Source: CAYLOC01 sp964385195
GTDB lineage: Bacteria > Actinomycetota > Actinomycetes > Propionibacteriales > Nocardioidaceae
Direction of reading: 5' to 3'
Length of the DNA stretch: 23,220 bases
NCBI GenBank assembly: GCA_964385195.1
Contig: CAYLOC010000026.1
Location: forward strand, 1 to 23,220
In this document: positions 14,369-21,070 of the stretch, piece by piece
How positions within the stretch are numbered: position 1 is the stretch's first letter
How the letters are laid out: every line of letters starts with the position of its first letter
Made by a program: the position numbers and the translations under genes
Notes under the pieces: model-generated
What the model was told of the DNA's origin: nothing
What the model saw: only the letters and a program-made list of their open reading frames with translations
Database searches by the model: none

Positions 14369-15540
14369 TCCCCGATTCCGCCGCTTTCGATCGTTGCACC
14401 GTCCTTGAAGTGCGGGCGCACCTTGTTGTCGTACATCGACAGCGCCGACCCGATCGCCATGTGCATGTCGAGGTACTTGTACGTGCCCAGCCTCCCCCCG
14501 AACAACACCATCGGCTCGCGCCGGGCGCGTTCGCGGTATCGCAGCAGCTTCTCGCGGTCCTCGGCGGTGTTGACCGGGTAGTACGGCTCGTCACCGGGTG
14601 CGGCGAACCGTGAGTACTCCCGGACGATGACGGTCTTGTCCTTCGGGTACCACTTCCGTTCCGGGTGGAAGTGACGGAACTCATGGATGCGGGTGAACGG
14701 GACGTCGCGGTCGTTGTAGTTCATCACCGCGGTCCCCTGGAAGTCGCCGGTGTGCACGACTTCCGGCTCAAGGTCCACGGTCCGCCACGAGAGCCGGCCC
14801 TCGGAGTTGTCGAAGTACTCGTCGACCGGTCCGGTGTAGACGATCGGGACCGTGCCGACGTACTCGTTGCGGACGTCGAAGAAGTCGGTGGACAGGCGGA
14901 GCTCGATGCGCGGGTGGTCAACCATCCGCTGCAGCCACGGTGTGTACCCGTCGACCGGAAGGCCCTCGTAGGTGTCGTTGAAGTACCGGTTGTTGAACGT
15001 GTAGCGCACCGGCAGGCGGGTGATGATGTCCGGGCTCAGCTCCTTGGGGTCGGTCTGCCACTGCTTCGCGTTGTAGCCCTCGACGAACGCCTCGTACAGC
15101 GGACGCCCGATCAGCGAGATCGCCTTCTCCTCGAGGTTGGTTGCGTCCTCGGTGGCGATCTCGCTGGCCTGCTTGGCGATCAGGGCCTTCGCCTCGTCGG
15201 GGGTGAAGGATCTCCCGAAGAACTCGTTGATCAGTTGCAGGTTCATCGGGAAGGCGTACACCTGTCCCTGGTACTTGGCGAAGACCCGGTGCTGGTAGCC
15301 GGTGAAGTCAGTGAAGCGATTGACGTACTCCCACACCCGCTTGTTCGAGGTGTGGAACAGATGCGCACCGTACTTGTGCACCTCGATGCCGGTCTCCGGC
15401 TCCGGCTCGCTGTACGCGTTGCCACCGACGTGGCTGCGCCGATCGAGGACAAGCACGTTCAGGCCCAGGTCGTTGGCGCAGCGCTCGGCGATGGTGAGTC
15501 CGAAGAGCCCGGCACCGACGACGACGAGGTCAGCGTTCAC
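14365..15540 (-). CDS. glf: UDP-galactopyranose mutase
   Basis: 391 residues, normal for bacterial Glf. The FAD-binding GAGLFGL motif is at 9-15, followed by LNVLVLDRRSHVGGNAYSEP. KYGAHLFHTSNKRVWEYVN, then YTGPVDEYFDNSEGRLSWRT, FTRIHEFRHFHPE and GRLGTYKYLDMHMAI are the conserved substrate and cofactor blocks. The enzyme interconverts UDP-galactopyranose and UDP-galactofuranose in the cytoplasm and supplies the donor for galactofuranose-containing glycans. The GTG at 15540 has AGGAG seven bases upstream. A 66-base spacer separates it from the upstream glycosyltransferase; the downstream overlap with wzm ties supply to export. Very secure call. Confidence 0.97.
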   Translation of the reverse strand: MNADLVVVGAGLFGLTIAERCANDLGLNVLVLDRRSHVGGNAYSEPEPETGIEVHKYGAHLFHTSNKRVWEYVNRFTDFTGYQHRVFAKYQGQVYAFPMNLQLINEFFGRSFTPDEAKALIAKQASEIATEDATNLEEKAISLIGRPLYEAFVEGYNAKQWQTDPKELSPDIITRLPVRYTFNNRYFNDTYEGLPVDGYTPWLQRMVDHPRIELRLSTDFFDVRNEYVGTVPIVYTGPVDEYFDNSEGRLSWRTVDLEPEVVHTGDFQGTAVMNYNDRDVPFTRIHEFRHFHPERKWYPKDKTVIVREYSRFAAPGDEPYYPVNTAEDREKLLRYRERARREPMVLFGGRLGTYKYLDMHMAIGSALSMYDNKVRPHFKDGATIESGGIGE

Positions 15541-15606
15541 AGATCAGCTCCTGGTTCGTGGTCGATCGTGGCAAAGTCTAGCCAGAGTTGGGTGCGAACC
15601 CGGCAT

Positions 15607-16437
15607 TCACCGCTCCCCGGCGGAGGCGATGAACCGACGGTACGCCGCACGCCGCGCCCGCTCGGGAACGAGCCGGTAGCCGCCGCGCACCACTACGTTG
15701 CGGGCGAACTGCCAGCGGGTGGTGAACCCCGAGGCGCGCAGCCGGCGCTGCAGGTCCCACTCCGAGCGTAAGAGCGCCACGCCACCGCGGCGGGCGTAGG
15801 CACCGGCACCGACCCGGTACAGCACCAGCGGCTCAGCGACGTTGGCCACTTTCGCGCCGGCGGCGATCATCTTGGAGAACAGCAGGTAGTCCTCCATCAG
15901 CGGAAGGTCACGGTACCCGCCCACCGCCTGCACCGCCGACCGACGGTACACCACTGTGGGATGGTTGAACGGCTGGTGGAACCGCGAGTACCGCACGATG
16001 GCCTCCGGCTCCAACGGCGGGACCCGGCGTCCGACGATGTCTTCTGGCGAGTTGCCGAACTCCAGCAGCGCGGAACCGACGAGGTCGGCCCCGTCCTCGA
16101 TGAGCGGTACTTGCACTTCGAACCGTGTGGGTACGGCGACGTCGTCGGCGTCCATGCGTGCGACGATGTCGTGGCCGCAGGCGGCGATCCCCTCATCCAG
16201 GGCAATCCCCAGGCCGACGTTGTCGGGCAGCGCCAGGAGCGCCGTCGGAGACGGAGACTCGTGGATCAGCCCGGTGATGGCCTCGGTGAGCTCCGGCCCG
16301 ACCGGCCCGTCCTGCACCAGGACGACGTCGTCGGGCGGGCGGGTCTGGGCATGCACCACGGACCGGAAGGACTGTTGCAGGTAGTCCGGACGATCACCGG
16401 CGTACACGCTCATCAGCAGGCTGAATCCCTCTAGCAC
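15607..16437 (-). CDS. Glycosyltransferase family 2, AmsE-like
   Basis: 276 residues. FSLLMSVYAGDRPDYLQQSF opens the GT-A fold; VVLVQDGPVGPEL and DNVGLGIALDEGIAACGHDI follow, with ARMDADDVAVPTRFE as the metal-binding DxD. FNHPTVVYRRSAVQAVGGYR and LMEDYLLFSKMIAAGAKV form the acceptor/catalytic part. This order is that of AmsE/EpsE-like transferases of exopolysaccharide clusters; sugar specificity cannot be read. No membrane helix is evident, so it is probably peripheral at the inner membrane face. The GTG at 16437 has GGAG seven bases upstream and overlaps the preceding gene by seven bases. An ATG at codon 9 is a less likely start. Confidence 0.85.
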   Translation of the reverse strand: MLEGFSLLMSVYAGDRPDYLQQSFRSVVHAQTRPPDDVVLVQDGPVGPELTEAITGLIHESPSPTALLALPDNVGLGIALDEGIAACGHDIVARMDADDVAVPTRFEVQVPLIEDGADLVGSALLEFGNSPEDIVGRRVPPLEPEAIVRYSRFHQPFNHPTVVYRRSAVQAVGGYRDLPLMEDYLLFSKMIAAGAKVANVAEPLVLYRVGAGAYARRGGVALLRSEWDLQRRLRASGFTTRWQFARNVVVRGGYRLVPERARRAAYRRFIASAGER

Positions 16438-17360
16438 GCGTGTTCTCCTGCCGCCTCACGAAGCACCGTAGCGGTCTCCGGCGGACGCGTCCGGATCCCG
16501 TCCGCCAGGCCGCGCAGCAACGCCCGCACCAGCAACGGCCGGTCAGAGCCCTGCACCAGCGTCCGCCCCCAACGACGCAGCGTGGACCCGCCGTACACGC
16601 ACTTCTCCCAGGGGCTGAGGCTCCGGGAGCGGCCGAACATCCAGACCTTGTTCCGGACCTCGTAGTAGAAGCGCCCGCCCGGGTCGGCGTCGGTGGAGCC
16701 GAAGGTCGCCGTCTTATGGGTGACCACGGACGCGGGGCAGTACAGGCCCACTCCGCCACGAATCAGCCGGGTGGTGTACTCGAAGTCGTCGTTCCACAGA
16801 AAGTACCCGGCCTCCGGCAGCCCGCGCTCACGCACTCGGTCCGCAGACACCAGGCACGACACGAACGAGGTGGAGCGGACCGGCAGACACCCCACGTCCG
16901 CGGCTGCGGCGCGGTCGGCAGCGGAGGCTCCGGGACGGACGCGCGGCACGTTCATCGGGTGTTCCCGGCCATCGGTCCAGACCGCCTTACTGGCGACCAC
17001 GACCGGCGCCGGCCCCGGATAGCCGGTGCGTGCCACCACCAACTCTGCCAGCGCGGTCGGCGAGGGGACCGTGTCATCGTCCAGCAGCCACACCGCGTCG
17101 ATGTCACTGGCGGCCACCGCTCGCTGCACTCCGGCGGCGAACCCTCCCGCCCCGCCGATGTTGTGCCCGGTGCGGACGACGTCGGCATCCGCGAAGTCCC
17201 GCGTCAGCATCTCAGGAGTGCCGTCGGTGGAGGCGTTGTCGACGACGATCAGCCGCTGCACCGGGTGGCTCTGTCCGCTCACCGCATGCAACGACTCCGC
17301 CAGGAGCTGTCGTCGGTTCCACGTGACGACCACGGCGGCCACCCGCAGGGGCTGCACCAC
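16431..17360 (-). CDS. Glycosyltransferase family 2, GlfT1-like (probable galactofuranosyltransferase)
   Basis: 309 residues. AAVVVTWNRRQLLAESL, then LIVVDNASTDGTPEML and HNIGGAGGFAAGVQRAV are followed by AVWLLDDDTVPSP, the DDD metal-binding site. NDDFEYTTRLIRGG is the W-x-D-D-x-E-type catalytic/acceptor block. The combination NxGGAGGF plus WLLDDDT is typical of GlfT1/rhamnosyltransferase relatives. With glf and a Wzm/Wzt exporter in the same operon, galactofuranosyl transfer is the best guess, but rhamnosyl transfer is not excluded. The start is GTG 17360; the adjoining GTG at 17357 has better spacing from GGGAGG and may be the true start. It lies 66 bases downstream of the LCP gene and overlaps the next gene. 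Confidence 0.82.
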   Translation of the reverse strand: MVQPLRVAAVVVTWNRRQLLAESLHAVSGQSHPVQRLIVVDNASTDGTPEMLTRDFADADVVRTGHNIGGAGGFAAGVQRAVAASDIDAVWLLDDDTVPSPTALAELVVARTGYPGPAPVVVASKAVWTDGREHPMNVPRVRPGASAADRAAAADVGCLPVRSTSFVSCLVSADRVRERGLPEAGYFLWNDDFEYTTRLIRGGVGLYCPASVVTHKTATFGSTDADPGGRFYYEVRNKVWMFGRSRSLSPWEKCVYGGSTLRRWGRTLVQGSDRPLLVRALLRGLADGIRTRPPETATVLREAAGEHAC

Positions 17361-17426
17361 TCACTCCTCCCGGCTTGTCAGGCTGCAGTCAGGCTATAGC
17401 GTGTCCCCATCCTGATCACTCCGGCG

Positions 17427-18965
17427 TTAGCAGGCGCGGCCGAGGTTGGCCGACTGGTTCGCCGAGTACGTCGTCCGCTGCGGCCCCTGCTGGTGTGTGA
17501 CGTGCTGCTGGTGCTGCGGTCCGCCACGGCCCTGCCCGGCCCCTTGCTTGCCATGGCCGGCCCCCTGCTTCCCGCGGTTGGCCCCCTGCTTGCCGTGCCC
17601 GGGTCCCTGCTTCCCGTGGTTGGTTGTGGCCGGATGCGGTGCGTCCTTGGCCTCGGATCGCTTGATCGCGTGCGTGACCATGGCGCGGATCTTCGCCCAG
17701 TTCGCGTTGCCGGTGTCGATGACCGGAGGGACGAACGAGACCGTGGTCACCGGGAGCTGGCGCGCCTTCAGCGCCAGCTTGATGAACGTGTCCACCTCGC
17801 TGGTCGGGATCGTGGTGGACAAGACGTGCTTGCCCGCGTCGGCAATCCGCCCGAACCGGGTCAGGACCGTATGCGGGTTGAGCTGGTGCAGCATGGCGTT
17901 CATCACGCATTTCTGGCGCGCCATCCGGGCATAGTCATCGGAGTTGGCCCTGCTCCGGGCGAACCACAGCGTCTGGTAGCCGTTGAGGTGCTGCCGCCCC
18001 GGCTTGATCCACCCCGTCACGTGTGACAACGTCGGACCGCCGATGGGCACCGGCGCCCGGACGTTGACGGTGATGCCGCCGAGGGCGTTCACCAGCTGCT
18101 GGAAGCCCTCCAGGTCCACCAGGACCGTGTAGTTGACCTGCAGGCCGGTGATCTGCTCCACCGCCTGCCGCGTCGCGGTCAGGCCAGGGTTCTCGACGCT
18201 GGACGGGAACAGCTCCTTGTGCTCGGTCGCCCAGGTGTTCACCGCGTTGAGGTAGCACTCCTCGTGGCAGTTGAAGCCGTGCGGGAACTGCCGGTGCATC
18301 ACGGTGCCCCGTGGGAACGGTACGTCGGCAAGGTTGCGTGGCAGCGCGAACAGCACCGTCCGGCCGGTCGCGGCGTCGATGCTGGCGACGGTGATGCTGT
18401 CCGGACGCAGGCCGACCCGGGTCGGGCCGGCGTCCCCACCGAGGAGCAGCACGTTGTAACGCCCCTGCTTGGAGTGCGTCACGGTGTGGCCGCCGAAGAC
18501 GCTGCCGATGAAGTCCTTCTGGACCGCGACGAAGTGGCTGGCGAACAGCAGCGCCCCGGTCAGCGAGAAGCACACGACCCCGTTCATCACGGTCATGAAC
18601 AACCGCTGCCGACGGGCGAGGGAGAGGGGGTGCGCGATCCGCCACGCGTCGATCAGCAGCAGCGCCCATCCAACGGCGTACGCGATGAGGGCGAAACGCA
18701 GGACCGTCAGGACCCAGACCTTGGTGAACAACGTGATCATGCTGCCGCGGGAGAACAGCATCAACCCCAGCATGACCAGCACGAACACCGCTGCGACCGC
18801 GAACGCGCGCAACGCGGCCCGTCCGACCCGCTTGTCCCCGGCCACGAGCTGTGCCGAGCCGGGAGCGAGGACGGTCATCAGCAGCAGCGTCACCGCTCGG
18901 CGTACCCGGACCCGCTCCGCCTGCGACATGACGCCGCTGGGGGAAGGTCGACCCGCGGCAAACAC
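17427..18965 (-). CDS. LytR-CpsA-Psr (LCP) family protein with Gly/His/Gln-rich tail
   Basis: About 512 residues if started at GTG 18965. An ATG at 18929 (500 residues) and one at 18989 are alternatives, and none has a clear ribosome site. GTG 18965 is favoured because a GATACT -10-like sequence ends seven bases upstream, but this is weak. A block LAPGSAQLVAGDKRVGRAAL and about four hydrophobic segments precede the extracytoplasmic LCP domain. LCP landmarks are NVLLLGGDAGPTRVGLRPDS, TVLFALPRNLADVPFP, VDLEGFQQLVNALGGI and LWFARSRANSDDYARMARQK, with the Arg/Asp residues that hold the polyprenyl pyrophosphate. The family transfers glycans from lipid carriers to peptidoglycan. The last ~64 residues contain four HGKQGxG repeats and end in Cys. 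Confidence 0.88.
   Translation of the reverse strand: MFAAGRPSPSGVMSQAERVRVRRAVTLLLMTVLAPGSAQLVAGDKRVGRAALRAFAVAAVFVLVMLGLMLFSRGSMITLFTKVWVLTVLRFALIAYAVGWALLLIDAWRIAHPLSLARRQRLFMTVMNGVVCFSLTGALLFASHFVAVQKDFIGSVFGGHTVTHSKQGRYNVLLLGGDAGPTRVGLRPDSITVASIDAATGRTVLFALPRNLADVPFPRGTVMHRQFPHGFNCHEECYLNAVNTWATEHKELFPSSVENPGLTATRQAVEQITGLQVNYTVLVDLEGFQQLVNALGGITVNVRAPVPIGGPTLSHVTGWIKPGRQHLNGYQTLWFARSRANSDDYARMARQKCVMNAMLHQLNPHTVLTRFGRIADAGKHVLSTTIPTSEVDTFIKLALKARQLPVTTVSFVPPVIDTGNANWAKIRAMVTHAIKRSEAKDAPHPATTNHGKQGPGHGKQGANRGKQGAGHGKQGAGQGRGGPQHQQHVTHQQGPQRTTYSANQSANLGRAC
17535..17618. repeat. 21-bp tandem repeat, four units, in the LCP gene
   Basis: Units 17535-17555, 17556-17576, 17577-17597 and 17598-17618 encode (H/R)GKQG(P/A)(G/N) on the minus strand. 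They form the basic, glycine-rich extracytoplasmic tail of the LCP protein. Confidence 0.8.
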
Positions 18966-18984
18966 GGTCCCCAGTATCACCAGC

Positions 18985-19002
18985 CACAACAGTCACAACA
19001 GT
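18985..19002. repeat. 9-bp direct repeat in the divergent LCP promoter region
   Basis: CACAACAGT occurs twice in tandem (18985-18993 and 18994-19002), between the two divergent LCP genes and just upstream of the probable -10 of the leftward one. It could be a regulator site; no family is recognised. Confidence 0.45.
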
Positions 19003-19120
19003 TACGACCCGCCGAGGGGTGGCCGAGAAATCCTGACCGGGCCGGAACGGGCTCGTGGCGCCGCATGGGAACGTGGCGGACACAGCACCGTGATCTTAGG
19101 CTGTGCACAGGCACGGCCGG

Positions 19121-19126
19121 TACCGT
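19121..19126 (+). promoter_or_regulatory. Putative -10 element for leaderless second LCP transcript
   Basis: TACCGT ends seven bases before the ATG at 19134, with no Shine-Dalgarno sequence between. Inference. Confidence 0.4.
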
Positions 19127-19133
19127 GACCTCC

Positions 19134-20444
19134 ATGGCAGACGAGCGACCGCCGGAGGATCGCGGCTATGACTGGCTGTACTCCGACGACGCACCTCCCT
19201 CGCGCCGCGGCGGCGGCGCATCCGCCGACGAGGAGCAGACACGCGCCACCCCGCGGGTCGAGGACGAGTCCGAGCACACCCGGGTCCTGGGTGACCTCCC
19301 GACCGCCGGACGCGGGCAGGACGGATCAGGGGCCGCCGGGCGGTCCTTCGGTGGCACCTACGCCCCCGCAGCTCGCCCCGAGCAACCCGCACAGCAGCGC
19401 ACCGAGTCCGGGCCACGGTTCCTCGAGCCGTCCACTCCGCGCCCGCCGACGACGACCGTGCCTAAGCGGCAGCGCCGCCCGCGCCGCAAGCGCCGGTGGT
19501 GGTTGCGCTCGTTGGTGCTGCTGGTGGTCGCCTGGCTGGTGTTCTTGTTCGTAGTGCCGGTCTATGCCTGGTCGCAGGTCAGCAAGGTGGACGCCCGCCC
19601 GCCGATCGGGCGTCCCGGCGCGACGCCCGGGACGACGTACCTGCTGGTCGGGTCCGACAGCCGTGCCGGGCTGACGTCGCAGCAGAAGGCCGACCTCGGC
19701 ACCGGTTCGGCGGCCGGGAAGCGCACCGACACCATCATCTTGGTGCACGTACCCGACGGCAGCGGCCCGACCCTGTGGCTGTCCATCCCGCGCGACTCCT
19801 ACGTCGAGATCCCCGGACATGGCAAGCACAAGATCAACGCCGCGTTCGCCATCGGCGGCGCCGACCTGCTGGTCCACACCGTCGAGCAGAACACCGGTAT
19901 CCGCATCGACAACTACATAGAGGTCGGGTTCACCGGCCTGGTCCGCACCGTCGACGCGGTCGGTGGGATCACGGTCTGCCCCAAGACCTCCATCGACGAC
20001 CCGAAGGCCGGTCATCTGAAGATGAGCGCGGGCTGTCATCACATCGACGGCCACAAGGCGCTGGACTACTCGCGCTCCCGTGCGTTCGCCAAGGGTGACA
20101 TCACCAGGGAGAAGCACCAGCGGGAGGTCATCGCGGCCATCGGCGACCGGGCCGCGTCCTGGAAGACGATCGTGCTGCCGTGGCGCTACTGGGACCTGAA
20201 CATGGCCGCCGCGGACTCGGTGCACGTGGGACGGAACGTCGGGATCATCGGACTCGGCCGTCTTGCCTGGGCGATGGTGCACGCGAACGGTGACAGCGTC
20301 AAGCGGTGCGTGGTTCCCTACTCCAGCCTGGGTACGACGACCAGCGCCGGCTCGTCGGTCATCTGGGACGAGGACAAGGCGAAGGCGTTGTTCCGCAAGG
20401 TTCGGCAGGACGACACCAGCGACATTCACTGCGCAGCAGAATAA
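19134..20444 (+). CDS. LytR-CpsA-Psr (LCP) family protein
   Basis: 436 residues. A charged, Pro-rich cytoplasmic N-terminus of ~120 residues ends in a run of Arg/Lys, followed by one membrane helix at ~125-144. The extracytoplasmic LCP domain starts near TTYLLVGSDSRAGL (168-180). It carries KRTDTIILVHV, LSIPRDSYVEIPGHGKHKIN, VEVGF-like IEVGFTGLVRTVDAVGGI and LDYSRSRAFAKGDITREKHQ, with the conserved Asp and Arg residues for metal and pyrophosphate. The family attaches anionic or neutral glycans to peptidoglycan. Cysteines at 282 and 301 may form a disulphide. The start is the ATG at 19134; the upstream open frame is a shadow of the divergent LCP gene. No operon partner follows in the same direction within the high-GC part. 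Confidence 0.93.
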   Translation: MADERPPEDRGYDWLYSDDAPPSRRGGGASADEEQTRATPRVEDESEHTRVLGDLPTAGRGQDGSGAAGRSFGGTYAPAARPEQPAQQRTESGPRFLEPSTPRPPTTTVPKRQRRPRRKRRWWLRSLVLLVVAWLVFLFVVPVYAWSQVSKVDARPPIGRPGATPGTTYLLVGSDSRAGLTSQQKADLGTGSAAGKRTDTIILVHVPDGSGPTLWLSIPRDSYVEIPGHGKHKINAAFAIGGADLLVHTVEQNTGIRIDNYIEVGFTGLVRTVDAVGGITVCPKTSIDDPKAGHLKMSAGCHHIDGHKALDYSRSRAFAKGDITREKHQREVIAAIGDRAASWKTIVLPWRYWDLNMAAADSVHVGRNVGIIGLGRLAWAMVHANGDSVKRCVVPYSSLGTTTSAGSSVIWDEDKAKALFRKVRQDDTSDIHCAAE

Positions 20445-20511
20445 CTATCGATCAGTAATCTGCCCTGCCGACTCTGCCAGCTAAAAAGGTCCATCCACAT
20501 ACAGGATATGG
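20445..20511. other. AT-rich convergent spacer at the edge of a low-GC segment
   Basis: 67 bases between convergent stops, clearly poorer in G+C than the LCP gene. No hairpin with a convincing stem is seen. It marks the left limit of the lower-GC segment. Confidence 0.4.
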
Positions 20512-20937
20512 TCAGGAGCGGGCATCAGCGCGAGTAGCGCAGAACTTCAGTTTCCCGAGGTGGCCATTCTTCAAGCACACCCTGATTCTTACTTTGTGTC
20601 CTTCCGGAAGGTTTCTGCCATCCCACGTGACACAAGTTGGCGAATTCGCAGCCGTCTCATGAGTGCCAATGACGCGCCATCTCCCATTCTGCCGGATCCA
20701 TGCCTTGCCCCAAGCGCGGAGACCATCAGCCTGGCGGTCGCACACCCTGAACTTGTCTCCGTAAGAGATCCAATGGTTGCTTCCACCAGGCCGATCATCG
20801 CTGGTGTAGACTGTGCGATTCACACCGTTGGGCCGTACCAGCGTGGGACCGTCAGCTGCCGCCGGAGATGAGAACATGCCAACGTTCGCCGCTAACGCCG
20901 CGCCGGTCATCGCCCCTACCACGAGCCCTTTACGCAT
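20512..20937 (-). CDS. Small secreted hypothetical protein with four cysteines
   Basis: 141 residues from ATG 20937; a GTG at 20949 is possible, but GAGGGG would then abut the start. MRKGLVVGAMTGAALAANVG, followed by FSSPAAADG, is a typical Sec signal peptide with cleavage likely after AAA. The mature part (~113 residues) has four Cys (in RVCDRQ, SPTCVTW, IRVCLKN and KFCATR), which could make two disulphides, and many Trp/Arg/Gly residues. I do not recognise a family. The pattern of short beta-like strands with conserved Trp and Cys suggests a small secreted beta-sandwich or inhibitor-like fold, which is speculative. G+C is much lower than in the LCP gene (50% and 58% in two 60-base lines counted), which points to recent acquisition. 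Confidence 0.72.
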   Translation of the reverse strand: MRKGLVVGAMTGAALAANVGMFSSPAAADGPTLVRPNGVNRTVYTSDDRPGGSNHWISYGDKFRVCDRQADGLRAWGKAWIRQNGRWRVIGTHETAANSPTCVTWDGRNLPEGHKVRIRVCLKNGHLGKLKFCATRADARS

Positions 20938-20969
20938 CCTGCCCGCCACCCCTCATGAAGTCGGGATTC

Positions 20970-20990
20970 TTGAGAAAGCACATTCCTCAA
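20970..20990. repeat. Inverted repeat TTGAG/CTCAA in divergent promoter region
   Basis: TTGAG (20970-20974) and CTCAA (20986-20990) are separated by 11 bases; the left arm sits in the small palindrome TTCTTGAGAA. It is a possible weak operator in the spacer between the secreted protein and the mannosyltransferase. Confidence 0.3.
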
Positions 20991-21022
20991 AATTGATTTC
21001 TCCTTCATACCCCCCCCCTATC

Positions 21023-21037
21023 TGCTCTTGTCAAGAG
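21023..21037. promoter_or_regulatory. 15-base palindrome, candidate operator
   Basis: GCTCTTG-T-CAAGAGC is a perfect palindrome with 7-base arms, 34 bases before the GTG of the mannosyltransferase. It contains a TTGTCA that could act as a -35. It follows a run of eight C. A repressor site is plausible; the regulator is unknown. Confidence 0.45.
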
Positions 21038-21070
21038 CCGTCCTGAGTACACATCGGGGGAGAATCTGCC

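Noticed and set aside
18219..19133. Upstream extension of the second LCP gene
   Set aside because: It runs antisense to the first LCP gene and has no family resemblance; the recognisable N-terminus starts at 19134.
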